Assembly (NCBI GenBank): GCA_013339895.1
Contig: JABACO010000008.1
Span: forward strand, 6,458,762-6,522,761
DNA from: Ephydatia muelleri
Lineage: Eukaryota; Porifera; Demospongiae; Spongillida; Spongillidae
Direction: 5' to 3'
DNA length: 64,000 bases
The translations under genes and the position numbers were made by a program. How positions within the stretch are numbered: position 1 is the stretch's first letter; each line of letters begins with the position of its first letter. The notes beneath the pieces are model-generated. The model made no database searches and was not told the origin of the DNA. It saw only the letters and a list, made by a program, of their open reading frames with translations. Of the stretch, positions 11,940 through 23,616 are shown one piece after another.

Positions 11940-12570
11940 TGCTAAGAAATGTGAAGAGTGATCCTCGTCCTCTAGCTCTTATTCATCCCCGCAAGATTTT
12001 ACCATGCCGATGGTACCAAAAGACAATGGGTATCATATTCACCATCAAAGGATGCCCTTTTTGTGTGCCATGTATTCTGTTCAGCGACACTGCCTTGAAA
12101 GGACAACACTTATGACCTAATCAAGGAATTGCTTTAACTCTGGTTGATTACAACACTTATGACCTAATCAAGGAATTGCTTTAACTCTGGTTGTTTTTCG
12201 TTCGTGGAAAATGCAACATGGTTCGGTACAGTAACACGAAGCTTGTACCTCACATAGAAATTCAATAGTTGCACAAGCCACATTTTTACAGCAAAGGATG
12301 ATCGAGCATTCATTAAACCAGCAAGCTGAAGTAGAGCTGACTTGCAGAAAGGCTGAAGTTGTGAGCAATAGAGCAATACTAAAACGCATTGTGATGCCAT
12401 TATGTTTCTGGGTCACCAAGGTTTGCCTATGAGAGGGCACAAGGAGTCTTTGACTGAATATTCAGATAACTTGGGAAACTTTCTGGAATTACTAAAAGTG
12501 ATCTCCAACTACAATATTCCGCTACAGCAACATCTGGAAAATGTCGAACAGCAGCGAATAGAATGAAAAG
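11940..12570 (+). pseudogene. hAT transposase N-terminal half, inverted relative to the rest
   Basis: The plus strand reads HPRKILPCRWYQKTMG and CPFCVPCILFSD (TTF-type zinc-finger-like). Around 12200-12450 it reads HRNSIVAQATFLQQRM and, after frame changes, RGHKESLTEYSDNLGNFLEL. At 12500-12565 it reads NYNIPLQQHLENVEQQRIE. These are the N-terminal and early DUF4371 segments that should precede the minus-strand part at 11933. The two halves sit head to head, as expected if the N-terminal half (about 11936-12570) was flipped in place. Confidence 0.65.
12103..12193. repeat. 44-bp tandem duplication inside the hAT relic
   Basis: 12103-12146 and 12150-12193 are the same 44-bp sequence (ACAACACTTATGACCTAATC...), separated by 3 bp. 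The duplication breaks the transposase frame. Confidence 0.95.
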
Positions 12571-13889
12571 TGACTGCATGGAATGTGGCTGCTAAATACA
12601 TGTAAGAACGCTTTTACCTGGCTGATTCGGTCCATTCTTAATACCGTACTCTATCACTGGTGTGCTTCATTTAATTTCACTAATTTAGCTGGATCAATAA
12701 CTCCAGTAATATTTCTACAATCTCTTTAAGCTCTACCGGTAATAACTTTTTTTTTCAGACTGATTGCACATTACTGACGATTGGTCTTTGGAACCACATG
12801 CATCGACAGTGTGAGTTATGGCGGGCTTTTCTATGCAGGAAGTCTGGATTGCTGTCAATCAAAGCTGAAGCTTCTGCCACTTCACTGTCACTGTAGTCAG
12901 GTGATAGGCTTTGACGTATTTCCAATAAACAGTTGCCATCAACAAGAGTAGTTGGAGTACCCGTAAAAGGAGGAGTATACTACATTAATAATTAAACGGA
13001 TTCTTAATATTTGCTTGGCGGCTGGCACGCCCCTATCGTCGTTTTGGCACCCCCTTTTAAGGCCCACTGGGAGAGGGGGGGGCATCGCCCCCTGTAATGA
13101 ACCAAACTAGCTACAGCTTGCGCACCTAGTCGCTAGTGCCAAACTGCTTTGCTCACGTTGTTCCACCTGCTAATCCCATCACCAGACCCCTCGAGTATAC
13201 ACAGTTCACACCATTGTATACAGGCAGACAAGCCTACTAAATGTTCCATTCACAAGTTTGACACACCCCGTGCGAACTTATATGACATCAGAGACCTCTG
13301 GTCTCTCACACCCCTCTGCCCCCCGGCCACCTTGCTACTGCTGACAAATGCATATGTCATGGGATCAAAATGCAACTTCGATTGTTGTGTGATTTGATTT
13401 TGGATGAAGGACACAAACAAGCAACCACAGTGCTAATGCCTAATGCACAATGGATAACGAAAACCACACTTTTATGCAGAAAGTTAGCTATTATAAATGC
13501 TACTTACTGATACAGAATTGAACATACCACATGCAGGAGATAAGCGCATAAGACACACAAAATCTTCACAAAGCTAAGGACAAATGCGCTTAAGCAGGAT
13601 ATTTACTTATCTCATTTCAATTGAATGCTCAAGAATCAAACATCCTCTAATTAGTGTTTCGAATTGTCCCACAGCCACAGAATTAAGTCACCACTCCATC
13701 AGGGTGCATGCACACCGCATACCCGCTGACTCTACAAAAGGTCTACATATATATGGACAGTCGCACACAACTGCTGATCCTGATTCAGCATGTATTGTGG
13801 AATGCTCATGGTCATTGTATGTAAGAAAAGTTGGTCAACTCCACCCATCCGTAATTGCACAGATATCGCTTTCCTTTAGCCTTTCTTAC

Positions 13890-13960
13890 CTCTCCCCTTG
13901 GCTGTACTGTGGAGACATTGTAGAGGGTCCATGGGGGACTTCATAGGAGTCTCCTCCACT
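13890..13960 (-). CDS. small conserved exon of the Glu-rich gene family, copy B
   Basis: A 71-nt minus-strand segment between CCGCAG and GTAAGA. A sister copy of exactly the same length lies at 16119-16189. In one frame it reads SGGDSYEVPHGPSTMSPQYS. Exact length and both splice borders are conserved between copies. Confidence 0.45.
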
Positions 13961-14291
13961 CTGCGGATGACCTATAGGTAATTAAAATATATTGGATCAT
14001 TGCCACAAAAAGAAATTTAATGCATATATTTCTAGCACAATCTACATGTATAGAAACATAATGCAGCTTGTGTTGAAACGTATGACTGATAAAAAATTAA
14101 GTGCCTTACAACTCCGTGACAGATAGTCTGATTCTCAGTGCTTAAGAATCGATGTGTAAAGGACGATTCAGACTGCTAGAATACTATTATCTGGAGAAAT
14201 GGCATGGTAAACAATGCACAATCACTATTGGGTTGGTGGTGGGCGAATACTCAAATTGTAAACCCCCACCCACCCACCCCCTCCCTTCCCC

Positions 14292-15149
14292 TCACAACCG
14301 TAAGCAGTAGTTACCTGAAGTGGTGACTACTTGCAAAACCTCCACCTCCTCCGCCACTTCCTCCTCCTCCTCCACCTCCTCCTCCGCCACCTCCTCTTCC
14401 TCCTCCACCTCCTCCTCCTCCACCTCCTCCATCTCCTCCTCCACCTCCTCCTCCACCTCCTCCTCTGCCACCTCCTCCACCTCCTCCACCACCTCCTGCT
14501 CCCACTCCCACTTTTCTTCCTCCCCTGGCCACTCCCCTTTCTCTTCCTCCACCACCTCACGCTCCACCTCCTCCATCTCTCCAAACTCCTCCACTTTCAC
14601 CAACTCCTCCTGCTGCCTAGTTGGATTAACAGGCCATGGGTACTTCTGTCTTGCTAGACCCAGCAGGGCCTCATTCCCTCTCAATGGTTGAGAAGCCACT
14701 GCTAATACATGTACATGTACTCCAGATGGTTGCAAGTGTGCTTGCCTCACTGGGTGTGACCCACGATTATTCATTTTTGACAGCCCTGCCCCCAAATGAC
14801 TTCCCATTCCAGCTGGTGGCCAGTTTTGTTGTTCAGTCGGGCATGCCCACTGCCCAACCATCCTCGAAGTCTTCAAGTATTGCTGCATGTTTGTACCGCC
14901 ATCTCGTTCACAAAGATGTGGGTATTCACCACTCAAAGAATTTCCCTCGTATATATGTTGTCTAGCTGCAGGGGCTGCCCTCTGAATCGATTTTAGGTGG
15001 CCCATGTCCGGGTACTTCAAAGAATGAAGAGGCGGTTGTGATGGTGGTGGTGGTGGCCATCGTGGTAGTGGTTGCGGTGACTGAATTATGTTCTGCACAA
15101 ACTGTCGGTTGGTAGTTTCTTGAGCCAACACATCCCTCCACCTGCACAC
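14292..15149 (-). CDS. Glu-rich protein of unknown function, copy B
   Basis: Second copy of the gene at 8364-9467. After an AG near 15143 it opens with WRDVLAQ. It keeps LHSLKYPDMGHLKSIQRAAP, CERDGGTNMQQYLKTS, GMGSHLGAGLSKMNNRGSH and QKYPWPVNPTRQQEELVKVE before a shorter Glu/Val tract. It ends near a donor CTTCAG|GTAACTACTG at about 14313. Compared with copy A it lacks the heptad array and has a shorter acidic tract, while the frame is kept. The product is unrecognised. Retention of frame in both copies is the main support for a real gene. Confidence 0.5.
   Translation of the reverse strand: MCRWRDVLAQETTNRQFVQNIIQSPQPLPRWPPPPPSQPPLHSLKYPDMGHLKSIQRAAPAARQHIYEGNSLSGEYPHLCERDGGTNMQQYLKTSRMVGQWACPTEQQNWPPAGMGSHLGAGLSKMNNRGSHPVRQAHLQPSGVHVHVLAVASQPLRGNEALLGLARQKYPWPVNPTRQQEELVKVEEFGEMEEVEREVVEEEKGEWPGEEEKWEWEQEVVEEVEEVAEEEVEEEVEEEMEEVEEEEVEEEEEVAEEEVEEEEEVAEEVEVLQVVTTSGNYCLRL
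14339..14580. repeat. (TCC)n / (CTC)n imperfect microsatellite
   Basis: Pyrimidine triplet tract homologous to 8568-8816. It is the source of the acidic tract on the minus strand. Confidence 0.9.
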
Positions 15150-15544
15150 AACACAGAGAAGATTTTGGACATGTCAGCAGTACGGTGACCAAGCTGCACA
15201 CTTGCATGCTTCAATGTGTGGTGCTGAGCATTTTCATGAGTCACACACATAAGCACATAAATACATGAATTTTGATTTATTTGGAATACAATACTACTGG
15301 ACCATCAATTCAGGACACGAATGTGAAAGACTATTTAAACAGACTGTTGTGCGGTGTACTTAAAGTATTAAGTTTCAAGAGACAAGGACAAACATAAATA
15401 CACAAAATTTTATTTATTACAGTGGAAATTCGTTGTAACTGACAACTTGCAATAATGACGTGTCAAGGCTACAAAAAAAAACAAAACAATTATTACAAAA
15501 GTTACAGTTGCAGTATCTACCAAAATAGCAACCCATTGAACTAA

Positions 15545-16650
15545 GTGCTGACAAATGCATATGTCATGGATCAAAATGCAACCTGATTGTTGTGTAATTT
15601 AAAAGTGATTCGACTTTGGATGAAGGACACAAACAAGCAATCACAGTGCTAATGCACAATGGATAACGAAAACCCTATAAAAATATACTTTAATGTCGAA
15701 GGTTAGCTATTATAAATGCTACTTACTGATACAGAATTGAACATACCACATGCAGGAGATATATAGGTGCATACGACACACAAAATCTTGACAAAGCTAA
15801 GTACGAATGAGCTCAAATATCATGCAAGATATTCATGATCTCAATTCAATTGAATGCTCAAGAATAAAACATCCTCTAATTAGTGTTTCGTATTGTTCCA
15901 CAGCCACAGAGATTAAGTCACCACTCTGTCAGTGTGCATGCAGACAGCATACCCCGCTGACCCTAAAAATGGGCTACATATATATGGACAGTCGCACACA
16001 ATTGCTGATCCTGATTCAACATGTATTGTGGACATGCTCACGGTCATTGTATGTACAAAACGTTTGCAACCCACCCATCCATAACTGCACAGATATCGCT
16101 TTCTTTTGGCCTTCTTACCTCTCCCCTTGGTTGTACCATGGAGACATTGTAGAGGGTCCATGGGGGACTTCATAGGAATATCCTCCACTCTGCAGATGAC
16201 CTAAGGTAATTAAAATATATGCGATCATTGCCACGAAAAGAAAATTATTGCATAATGCTTGTGTTGAAGCGTATGACTAATTAAAAATTCAGTGCCTTAC
16301 AACTCTGTGACAGATAGTCTGATTCTCAGTGCTTAAGAATTGCTGTGTAAAGGACAATTCAGACTGCTAAAATACTATTATCTGGAGAATTGGCATGGTA
16401 AACATTGCACAATTACTATTGGGTTTGATTGGTGCAATTCAGTTTCTTGCAAGGTATGAGATCTGATTACAATCTTACTATTAGAGAAGAGCAGTTATTT
16501 CTGTAAAATGTACTTGGTTCCATTTTCAATGAACCTTACTGGCTCTAGAATTTGAAAGGGTGGTGTCCGAATACTCAAATTGTAACCCCCCACCCCCTCC
16601 CCCACACACCAAAGCAGTAGTTACCTGAAGTGACGACTACTTGCAAAACA
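15545..16650. repeat. duplicated block C (partial)
   Basis: Matches 13340-14340 almost throughout, including the 71-nt exon (16119-16189) and the donor-side phrase CAGTAGTTACCTGAAGTG at 16614. The Glu-rich exon itself is missing, so this third copy is truncated. Confidence 0.75.
16119..16189 (-). CDS. small conserved exon of the Glu-rich gene family, copy C
   Basis: A 71-nt minus-strand segment bounded by CTGCAG and GTAAGA, matching 13890-13960. Frame SGGYSYEVPHGPSTMSPWYN. It sits in a truncated block, so it is probably not expressed as part of a full gene. Confidence 0.35.
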
Positions 16651-16659
16651 GCTGCAATT

Positions 16660-17050
16660 AAACTCTTAAACCTTTCTAATTGATTACGTGTAAACAGTAC
16701 AAGTTGCAAATGTCTAGAAAGATTGTGGCAGGTCCTTATCTGTGGTCTTTTATCACAGAGACCCAATTGTATGTGCATGTTCTGACCTGCTTATTTATTC
16801 AGTTAGAGTACTACTACTTCAGCTACAGCAACTGAACTATACTGCACACATATATCACATGCACGTACATAAGTATACAATGCTAATAAACATAATTACG
16901 TACTAGATATAAAAATGTAACTAAAATAAAATTGAAGTAGATGTAAGATTTGCATGCACCGTGGGTTACAGAAATGTTACAGACCTACATTTAGCAAGTT
17001 CAAGAAAATAAATTTATATACATTATTGAGGGCTGTAATATTTATAAATT
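16660..17050. other. intergenic, nothing recognised
   Basis: AT-rich sequence without an open frame, repeat structure or motif that I can support. Confidence 0.6.
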
Positions 17051-17099
17051 CATCCCTTGTTTCCTTACTTTTTAGTCAATTGGTGCACCAATTTAATTA

Positions 17100-17461
17100 A
17101 GATTAAATTTTTATATCTTGGGAGGCCCGTTGCCTTGGACATCTCCGTTGTCTCACCGCTTAACCCTTCTACTTTAGCTGAAGCGGGAGCAACGTTTGGT
17201 GCAGTCCTTGAGGCAACGGAGAGCAGGAAACACCAGGCCAACGATGAAAAGTGTTCAGCTCTAGGGTGGGTCTCAACCCCTCTAGCAGTTGATTCCTATG
17301 GGGCTTGGGGTAAAGAGGCTTCATTGTTTTTGGCACAAGGTTGCTGCTCGGCTTGCAATCCACAAGTCCATGCCAAAGTCACAGGCTTCTTTCGACCTGT
17401 TCTCCAACTTAAGCATTTGCTTAATTAGAGCAAATGCCAGAGCCATTCTCCGAAGAGTGTA
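17100..17461 (+). pseudogene. retroelement C-terminus, restriction-like endonuclease (copy 2)
   Basis: The plus-strand frame reads GRPVALDISVVSPLNPSTLA, then ESRKHQANDEKCSALGWVS and SYGAWGKEAS. After a frameshift near 17340 it continues as KVAARLAIHKSMPKSQAS and NARAILRRV to a stop at about 17459. This is the same family as copy 1 (6778-7440). The finger and first catalytic Asp are missing on the left, so it is 5' truncated. Confidence 0.6.
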
Positions 17462-17464
17462 GAA

Positions 17465-18900
17465 CCGTACCTGTCTGTGTTTAATGTGTATATTTGTTTA
17501 CATGGCATGTATTTTTTACATTAGTAGTAAAATATCTTGTTCACTCATTTTTTATTTTAAACAATATGCAGCTGTGTCAACATAATTTTAATATCATGAT
17601 GTGCAATTGATATCCTGCTTCCTTTTACTACTTAAGTAATAACTGAAGACAATATTTTATGCAACGATAGCCGACACCACCAATTATGAAGTTCATTCAC
17701 TGCATTATCACAACACTTGATTGACTTTAAAACTGACGTTTTGTCTTTCTGCAAGCCTTCTTATTTTCTAAATCGATTTGATAGTGGATCTTTAGCAAGC
17801 CTTCTTACTTTCGGGATCGAATTTGTATGGTGCACCCATGCATAAACTTCCAAAACTATTCTTCGAGGAATCTGTTAAGTGGTAATTGCTGTGCATAGCA
17901 GCCAATACATTAATATTAATCCCGCTATCATAATTAATATTAATCCCGCTATCATCATTAATATTTGGTACTTATGCGCACTACCGAGTTGTTGCTGCGC
18001 ATTGTCAAATTTGCGATTACATAACCAACAATAACAGAAAACAATGAATCTAATAAATATATTTGTACTTGGCAGCGCAGAATTAAATATAGTTCTAATA
18101 TGGTATGATTGCATTTGTGCACTTTTATTGCCGTACATGAAATAAAGCGCCCTATGTCTATAATGGTACTCAAGGTTCTACATGTCTTCCAGTTTCCCTG
18201 AACTATGCTTAATTATAAATTTGCTGTATTATCTATTCAAAACATGTTTTTGTTTTTTTAGCATGTAGTTATTAACAAAAATACTTTGTGTAAAATCAAT
18301 CATAAAGGGAACGAAGGCATAATGAAAATATTGAATCAATTTATTTCATATAGTTGATATGTTTGGGAAATGGTATGCATTTAAAAAACTATTTGTGATT
18401 TTAGTATACCAAAATATTTACTCTACCCCAATTATGAAGTTCTTGCTTAAAAGTTTCAAGGATTCAAATGTTCCCTCTTCAATACAAGACGCAAAGAAAT
18501 TTTTGACAAAAAACAAACAAACTGACCACGTAAAAAATGTCTACTGATGCAAAATTTAGCACGCGTTTCCGGCCTTTTTGACAAAAATAACAGACAAAAT
18601 CTTCCCTTTGCCATCGCTAATTAAATAAAGCTGTACTAGCGATTGAAATTTGAATTCAACATAGTTCACGCGGTTCAGAATGTCTGGCAACTCACTACAT
18701 TGCATGCATTCGCCGCTTCAATTAAGTCTACGGTGATAATGGAATCTTGTACATGCATTTGTTAATCGTATTCGATTACCCATCCTCCGCGCTACGTAAG
18801 TAATAATACCGGCATCGCATGAGGCATGTTGTTTATATTCTTTTTCGCTCGTACGGAGTAGTGTACACACACGCTGCGTGTCGATATGAAGTAATTGTAC
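17465..18900. other. intergenic, AT-rich; one short duplication
   Basis: A direct repeat AATATTAATCCCGCTATCAT occurs at 17911-17930 and 17937-17956. Otherwise there is no supported gene. Short open frames here lack family features or convincing splice sites. Confidence 0.5.
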
Positions 18901-18904
18901 TCAC

Positions 18905-19060
18905 CTTGTGAAGATGTTGATACGCGGCGAAACCTGTCCATCTCGAACTGATTCTCGGGTTCATTGTACTCGCACGTGTGGCTTACATCATCGTCGTACT
19001 TGTAATCTAGATCATCCTTATTTCGGCAAAGAAAGTAGACGTGGCAAGTATATTTCGGAT
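18905..19060 (-). CDS. candidate exon, unrecognised protein
   Basis: The minus strand reads CRNKDDLDYKYDDDVSHTC, then EYNEPENQFEMDRFRRVST, with a consensus donor CAAG|GTGAGT at 18904/18905. The composition is protein-like (acidic, no repeats) and the frame is open to about 19060. No partner exon was found and no family recognised. It could instead be a first coding exon starting at the Met near 18945. Confidence 0.3.
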
Positions 19061-19459
19061 TTTTTTTGCCAACTTAAATTCACCGATAGGAGTCTCTTTT
19101 CTTTCTGATTATACATGTACTTTGTCTTGTGAGTGTTTATTGTACAGCCTCCAGCTACGAGACTTGTACGTTTTTAGCATGTAATCCATTACATGTAGAT
19201 GAGTTGTAGTCTCACTATAGGCAAATAAACGACACGCACAACGAAGTTCAGGGCTGTCAAATGGAATAGCTTCAGGCTGAAGACATGCTGCACGCATCTG
19301 CAGAGTATAAATTATTATTTCGTTACCAGTTTTCAGCTCCATACTCCAAATTGAAAAGATTCGAATGCACCATATAATATGCAAGACAAATAAATCAGCG
19401 GGCCTTGCACTATAGCTGGAAGATGATGTCTCCCTTGCATAGCAGGTGAAGCTGACCCA

Positions 19460-20790
19460 TGATCAGCAACATCCCTCCCTCTTCCGGAGAGAACCCATCT
19501 TCCTTGCCTAGACACAGGCACACTGCTATCGGCAACACCTCTCTCCCTCCAAGCTACATCCCTGTCTTGTCTGGACCATTTTGCCCATGCACTTGGACAA
19601 CGTGGGGTTGTATGACCACAGCCGACCCCTGCACACCTCTGCCGGTCCCAGGTGTAGCTGGACCGTTACCTTTCCTGTCTTTATCCTTCCTTTCTGCTCT
19701 GTCTGCATGAAGACCATCCTACGAATGACCACCTATTAAGTACTGGTATAGGCCTTACCTGGACAGTCCACACTCTTGTGACCTCTGAGCCCACAAATAT
19801 TGCACAACAGTGATCTTCGGTGCTTTGTCTCATCCAATAGGGTCCATCATGAAATCCTAAGGCATGGGACAAAATAGTGTTTCATTTGTAGTCATGTTTT
19901 CCCCGGTGAGGACAACAAAGGCACTTAAATACTACAGCTACAGACAAGAATAACATGCACATGTACATGTACTGCAGTATGCAACCACAATTCTGTATCA
20001 ACTGTTAAATTGCTGATGACGTGAGCAAAATAAAATACGAGGAAGACCAACAATATGGAATCCTGCTATTTGAATGAGGAAGCCATGTCATTCAATGTCA
20101 GCACTTTGCACTCTGTGATGCAACATGTCAACCTCTAATAGAAAGGTTCAAATCCACAAATAACAGTCACATGGCACAATTTCTTCAAAGGTCAATTCAA
20201 TGGTTCAAATATGTCACATTATTACAATCAAATTGACAATGCATGCATTTTATGCCTCCCCCCCCCCCCCCCCCCCCCCATTATCATCCACTTGAAAAAT
20301 GTAGCTATCCCAGCCATCCAGCATGACACAGGTTCCAGGGAGTTGCAACGAAAGGAACATCAGGTTCAAGTATTAAAGTATTAAAGTAATCCTAGTACGT
20401 GACATCTTCATCACAGGTACAGTGGGAAACAGCACACGTACATGTTGAGCTCACTAATTTTTTCCCCCACCACAGTAAAAATGAATCTGAAGTAGTGCAT
20501 GAAATACAGGTACAATTAAAAAGAACAATTAGTTATCATGCACATGTATTTCCACTTGTACAAAAAGCGGCATATGTGCAACAGTACAGACATAAGGGGT
20601 GTTCCACAGGCATGCTCACAGGAGGTTTCCATGCAGCAAAGCAAGCCACTCCCACTTGACCTCAACAGCCCCTCACCTCCTGCAGCACAGGGATGACTGG
20701 GGGTGTTGTCCTCTGCAGATAGTGCAGGAGCATCAGTATGTAAGCATAGGAGGAGAGGCTGCCTGACGGTGCATGAGCCATATCACACAC
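19460..20790 (-). pseudogene. second TUT4/7-like copy, 3' part only
   Basis: The exon at 20677-20790 is the same 114-nt PAP-associated exon as 333-446. One residue change, DMADAP to DMAHAP, hits a conserved Asp. A relative of exon 90-139 lies at 20283-20331 (MLDGWDSYIFQV), but a 10-bp deletion removed its acceptor. Further down, 19759 to about 19830 encodes LLCNICGLRGHKSVDCP, a CX2CX4HX4C zinc knuckle as found in TUT4/7 after the catalytic domain. That frame has a stop upstream and no good acceptor. A Cys/His-containing minus frame follows at 19460-19660. No catalytic GSS/DxD exon is present. It is probably a decaying partial duplicate. Confidence 0.55.
20259..20279. repeat. poly-C run (21 bp)
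   Basis: Uninterrupted C tract. Its length may be an assembly estimate. Confidence 0.9.
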
Positions 20791-21834
20791 CTGGGTGGGT
20801 GGCAGCAATACAATCCAGCAGTTATATACATGTAAGTGCAATGCATAAGAGAGGCACGAACCTTAAGGGAATGTCCGTTTTGTCTGCAACCAGAACACAC
20901 CACAGGATATCGCTAAACATTAAAGGGGCAGAATTAAAGGTGCAATCTGTCACCTCGACGATAATGTGTGGCAGTTATCTAACTGCAGTTATCCAATGGC
21001 AGTTACCTAATAACAGTTATCTAACAACACATGAGAGGTGCATGTGGACACATACAAGTGTACAGCTCTGTTGACATCCAGCCAAATATCTTCTGGCCTG
21101 AATGAGTGAGTTAATAAAGTACAGTACGGGCACTGTTCGTATTGTGTATTATGACAAAATGTGTACAGTGATGTAGTTGCTAAAAAATCAATGTAGAAAC
21201 AGAAACACTACAGGGACTTAATGATAAAAAAACAAAATCCATTCTACCCCATTGTTCCATTGTTAATAAATCTGGACTAATGTCAGTTGGGGAGGTGGGG
21301 GGAAGGAAGGGTAATTGGTTGAAATTTTGTTGCTGGGCTATGAAGCTTCACCTCCACCTCTGGGAAGGGATGAAGAACAACACAACACATACAGTAACAC
21401 AGAACCGTGATGTAAGGCACACACCACCAGGCACTGGCCAGAACGGGTTATTTGAATTTACTGTATATGAGTGTCATTTCACGCTTAATAAGGTTTATGA
21501 AATATCACCCTCTGAATGATTAATTGTCTCTCGGTCAGCCTACATGGAAGTTCAGTGCTTTAGCCTTGTCATTGTTATGCTGAGGACTCGTATGTAAAGG
21601 TACTAAATAGGATTGACTCACATGTATGATAAAAGGCACACACACACACAGGCTTGTACCACTTGCAGTGACTTTGAAAAAAAACTATCTCAGTGGGTAA
21701 GAGAACCTTCCTTTAGTGTAATACCCTATGTACAAATGAATACACACACACATTGCACATCTTTGCACACGCACACACACACACACACACTTCTACTCCT
21801 ACGTTTTTTAAATTTATTTTTAAAAGTATTATAT

Positions 21835-23177
21835 AAATGGGTACAAAGAAAGAAACAGCCAGATCAATTGCACTGATTCTGAATGCTTGCCCCTGTGCAC
21901 CCGTAAGCACATGATTGAAGAGCGCAGGAGAGAGAAACGACAGCATCTTATCCAGGCAATAGTTGCACCGTAAAGTTGCTCTTGCTTGGTAGATAGAAGA
22001 GAGGCAAGTCTCTTGTACGTTACGGAGGCACACTTCCCCATTCCTCCTGATGTGGTAAATACTAGTGGAGTGAAGGAGCCATGTTCTACCTCCCTTACAC
22101 GTTGGTCATAAGACCATCATATGCTGATGGTAACTGCATTTTCCGAAAGGAGGGAGCATTTGGGTGAAAAACACGTACATCAAAAAATGCCCGATGGTGA
22201 CGATCACTCCAAAAACCTTGTGCGCTGACGTCAAGGCGAGCACAATCTTCTGAATTTGAAGTGTCATGTGACAGCAGTTCTCCAGTTAAAGCGTGCAATG
22301 GTGGTTCTATACACACATTGGGACAAACCTCGGTCAATAGGTTAGCTGTAAAGTCGTTGTGGCACACAGATGGAATACTACCTGTCGGGCAGGTGAGTGC
22401 ATGATCTGTGTTGAAAGAGCTGCCACAGACACATGCAGTTGGCTTGGTAGGTTTGGTGGTTGCCAATTGTAGCGAAGACACATGGCATCATGGAAAGCAC
22501 CCTTGTGGAGTGCAAAACCATGATCACTGATCAGCAGGACTGAAAGCCAAGATGAGGCACCCTTTTCACTATTGAGAGCCATAGATCGCACATGGGCAGG
22601 AGGCAGAATAGCTTTGAGTTGCACAATTTCAGAAGAGTGTAATTGTTGTCTCAGTGAATGGACTGTTGCCTTGGCAGGTGGAGTGAGGAAGGTCCATGCA
22701 CTGTAACAATATACAAGAGACAAGAGGGAATGTGATGTTTACAGATGAGGAATATTCAAAACAGTGGTTAGGTATGGCAAGACCACCAAGGTGTGCTGGA
22801 AGAGCGAAAAGGTCCCTCTCAGTATGACTGATGCTGTCACGTCCTGTGATAGAGGGAATGAAATTGAGCCCGATTGCATCCTCAAATGGCTGGAGGAGTG
22901 ACGATATGTCCGGTATGGTGCGAAGGAAAAAAGTCCAAAGCCCAGACACACCATGAACAAAAGCACAGTAGGCAGCATGAGGTCGAGCCTTAGCGATCAA
23001 GGATAAGTTGAGGATGGTAGAGGTCCACACTTTCACCTTGTCACTGATGTAACTTTCTACAAAGAATCGGCTCCCTAGTGCCGCACCAAGATGGCGCTTC
23101 CCTTCAGATTTTATACCAATTCCTGTGCCAGAGAATAGTTCTTTTGCATCACGCTCATGTTGTGGTTTAACAATCAA
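21835..23177 (-). pseudogene. retroelement polyprotein 3' part, second family (RT tail, zinc finger, nuclease-like)
   Basis: The minus strand begins abruptly with IVKPQHERDAKELFSGTGIG, as after the catalytic core of a reverse transcriptase. It continues with KRHLGAALGSRFFVESYISD, GASSWLSVLLISDHGFALHK and a CVCGS..H..C finger. ARLDVSAQGFWSDRHHRAFF then FDVRVF (two acidic positions of a nuclease-like fold) follow. The tail STKQEQLYGATIAWIRCC, then LLRSSIMCLR, ends it. Several frameshifts interrupt. The 5' truncation at about 23180 is typical for non-LTR retrotransposition, and a related fragment lies at 55258-55690. Family identity rests on memory of abundant sponge and cnidarian sequences. Confidence 0.65.
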
Positions 23178-23547
23178 CTCCTACTTTTAGCTACACCCGA
23201 TAGTGCGATAGGCCTACACATTCTTAATATGACGCACAAGTCCAATTCGCTGCAGCTTTAAAACTCAATTTTAGAACGTAACTACACGTGCACGTGGCTT
23301 TTACTTCGGATGGATAAGCGAACGCTACCGATGTCTGAGTCAGGTCGTAAGGATTATCTGGAAAGTTTGCAAATCCTGCCCGGTGTGCTTATGCTTTTTG
23401 GAATAACTTTCAGATACCCGACGGACATGTAGAATATCTACCTGGTCATGAGTGGAATATATATATAACTCGCACCCGATGTTCAGAATCCCCGATGAGA
23501 CGATATATTAAGTTTCGTATCTAGACCCAATACCAGTAATAGTCTCG

Positions 23548-23616
23548 CTCGCAGACCCTAAACGTCATCAGCGGTTAAATCCACCCGCGCTGTCTGGGTA
23601 CGAGACTAATCTGCGT
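23548..23616. mobile_element. small TIR element with GTCTCG...CGAGAC ends
   Basis: Starts TAGTCTCGCTCGCAGACCC and ends GTCTGGGTACGAGACTA, an imperfect terminal inverted repeat. The ends match the arms of the foldback at 32632-32760. Confidence 0.4.

Larger units (their letters stand above)
13340..15540. repeat. duplicated block B (Glu-rich gene block)
   Basis: The left part (13340-14340) matches block C at 15545-16650. The right part (14290-15540) matches block A at 8360-9780. It shares small exons, the Glu-rich frame and non-coding flanks. Confidence 0.8.

Noticed and set aside
19526..19732. Gag-type zinc knuckle in RCAGVGCGHTTPRCP
   Set aside because: Spacing C-x4-C-x1-H-x4-C does not match CX2CX4HX4C. 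Kept only as part of the TUT-like 3' region.
20140..20165. B-box-like GGTTCAAATCC
   Set aside because: No A box at the right distance and no stems.
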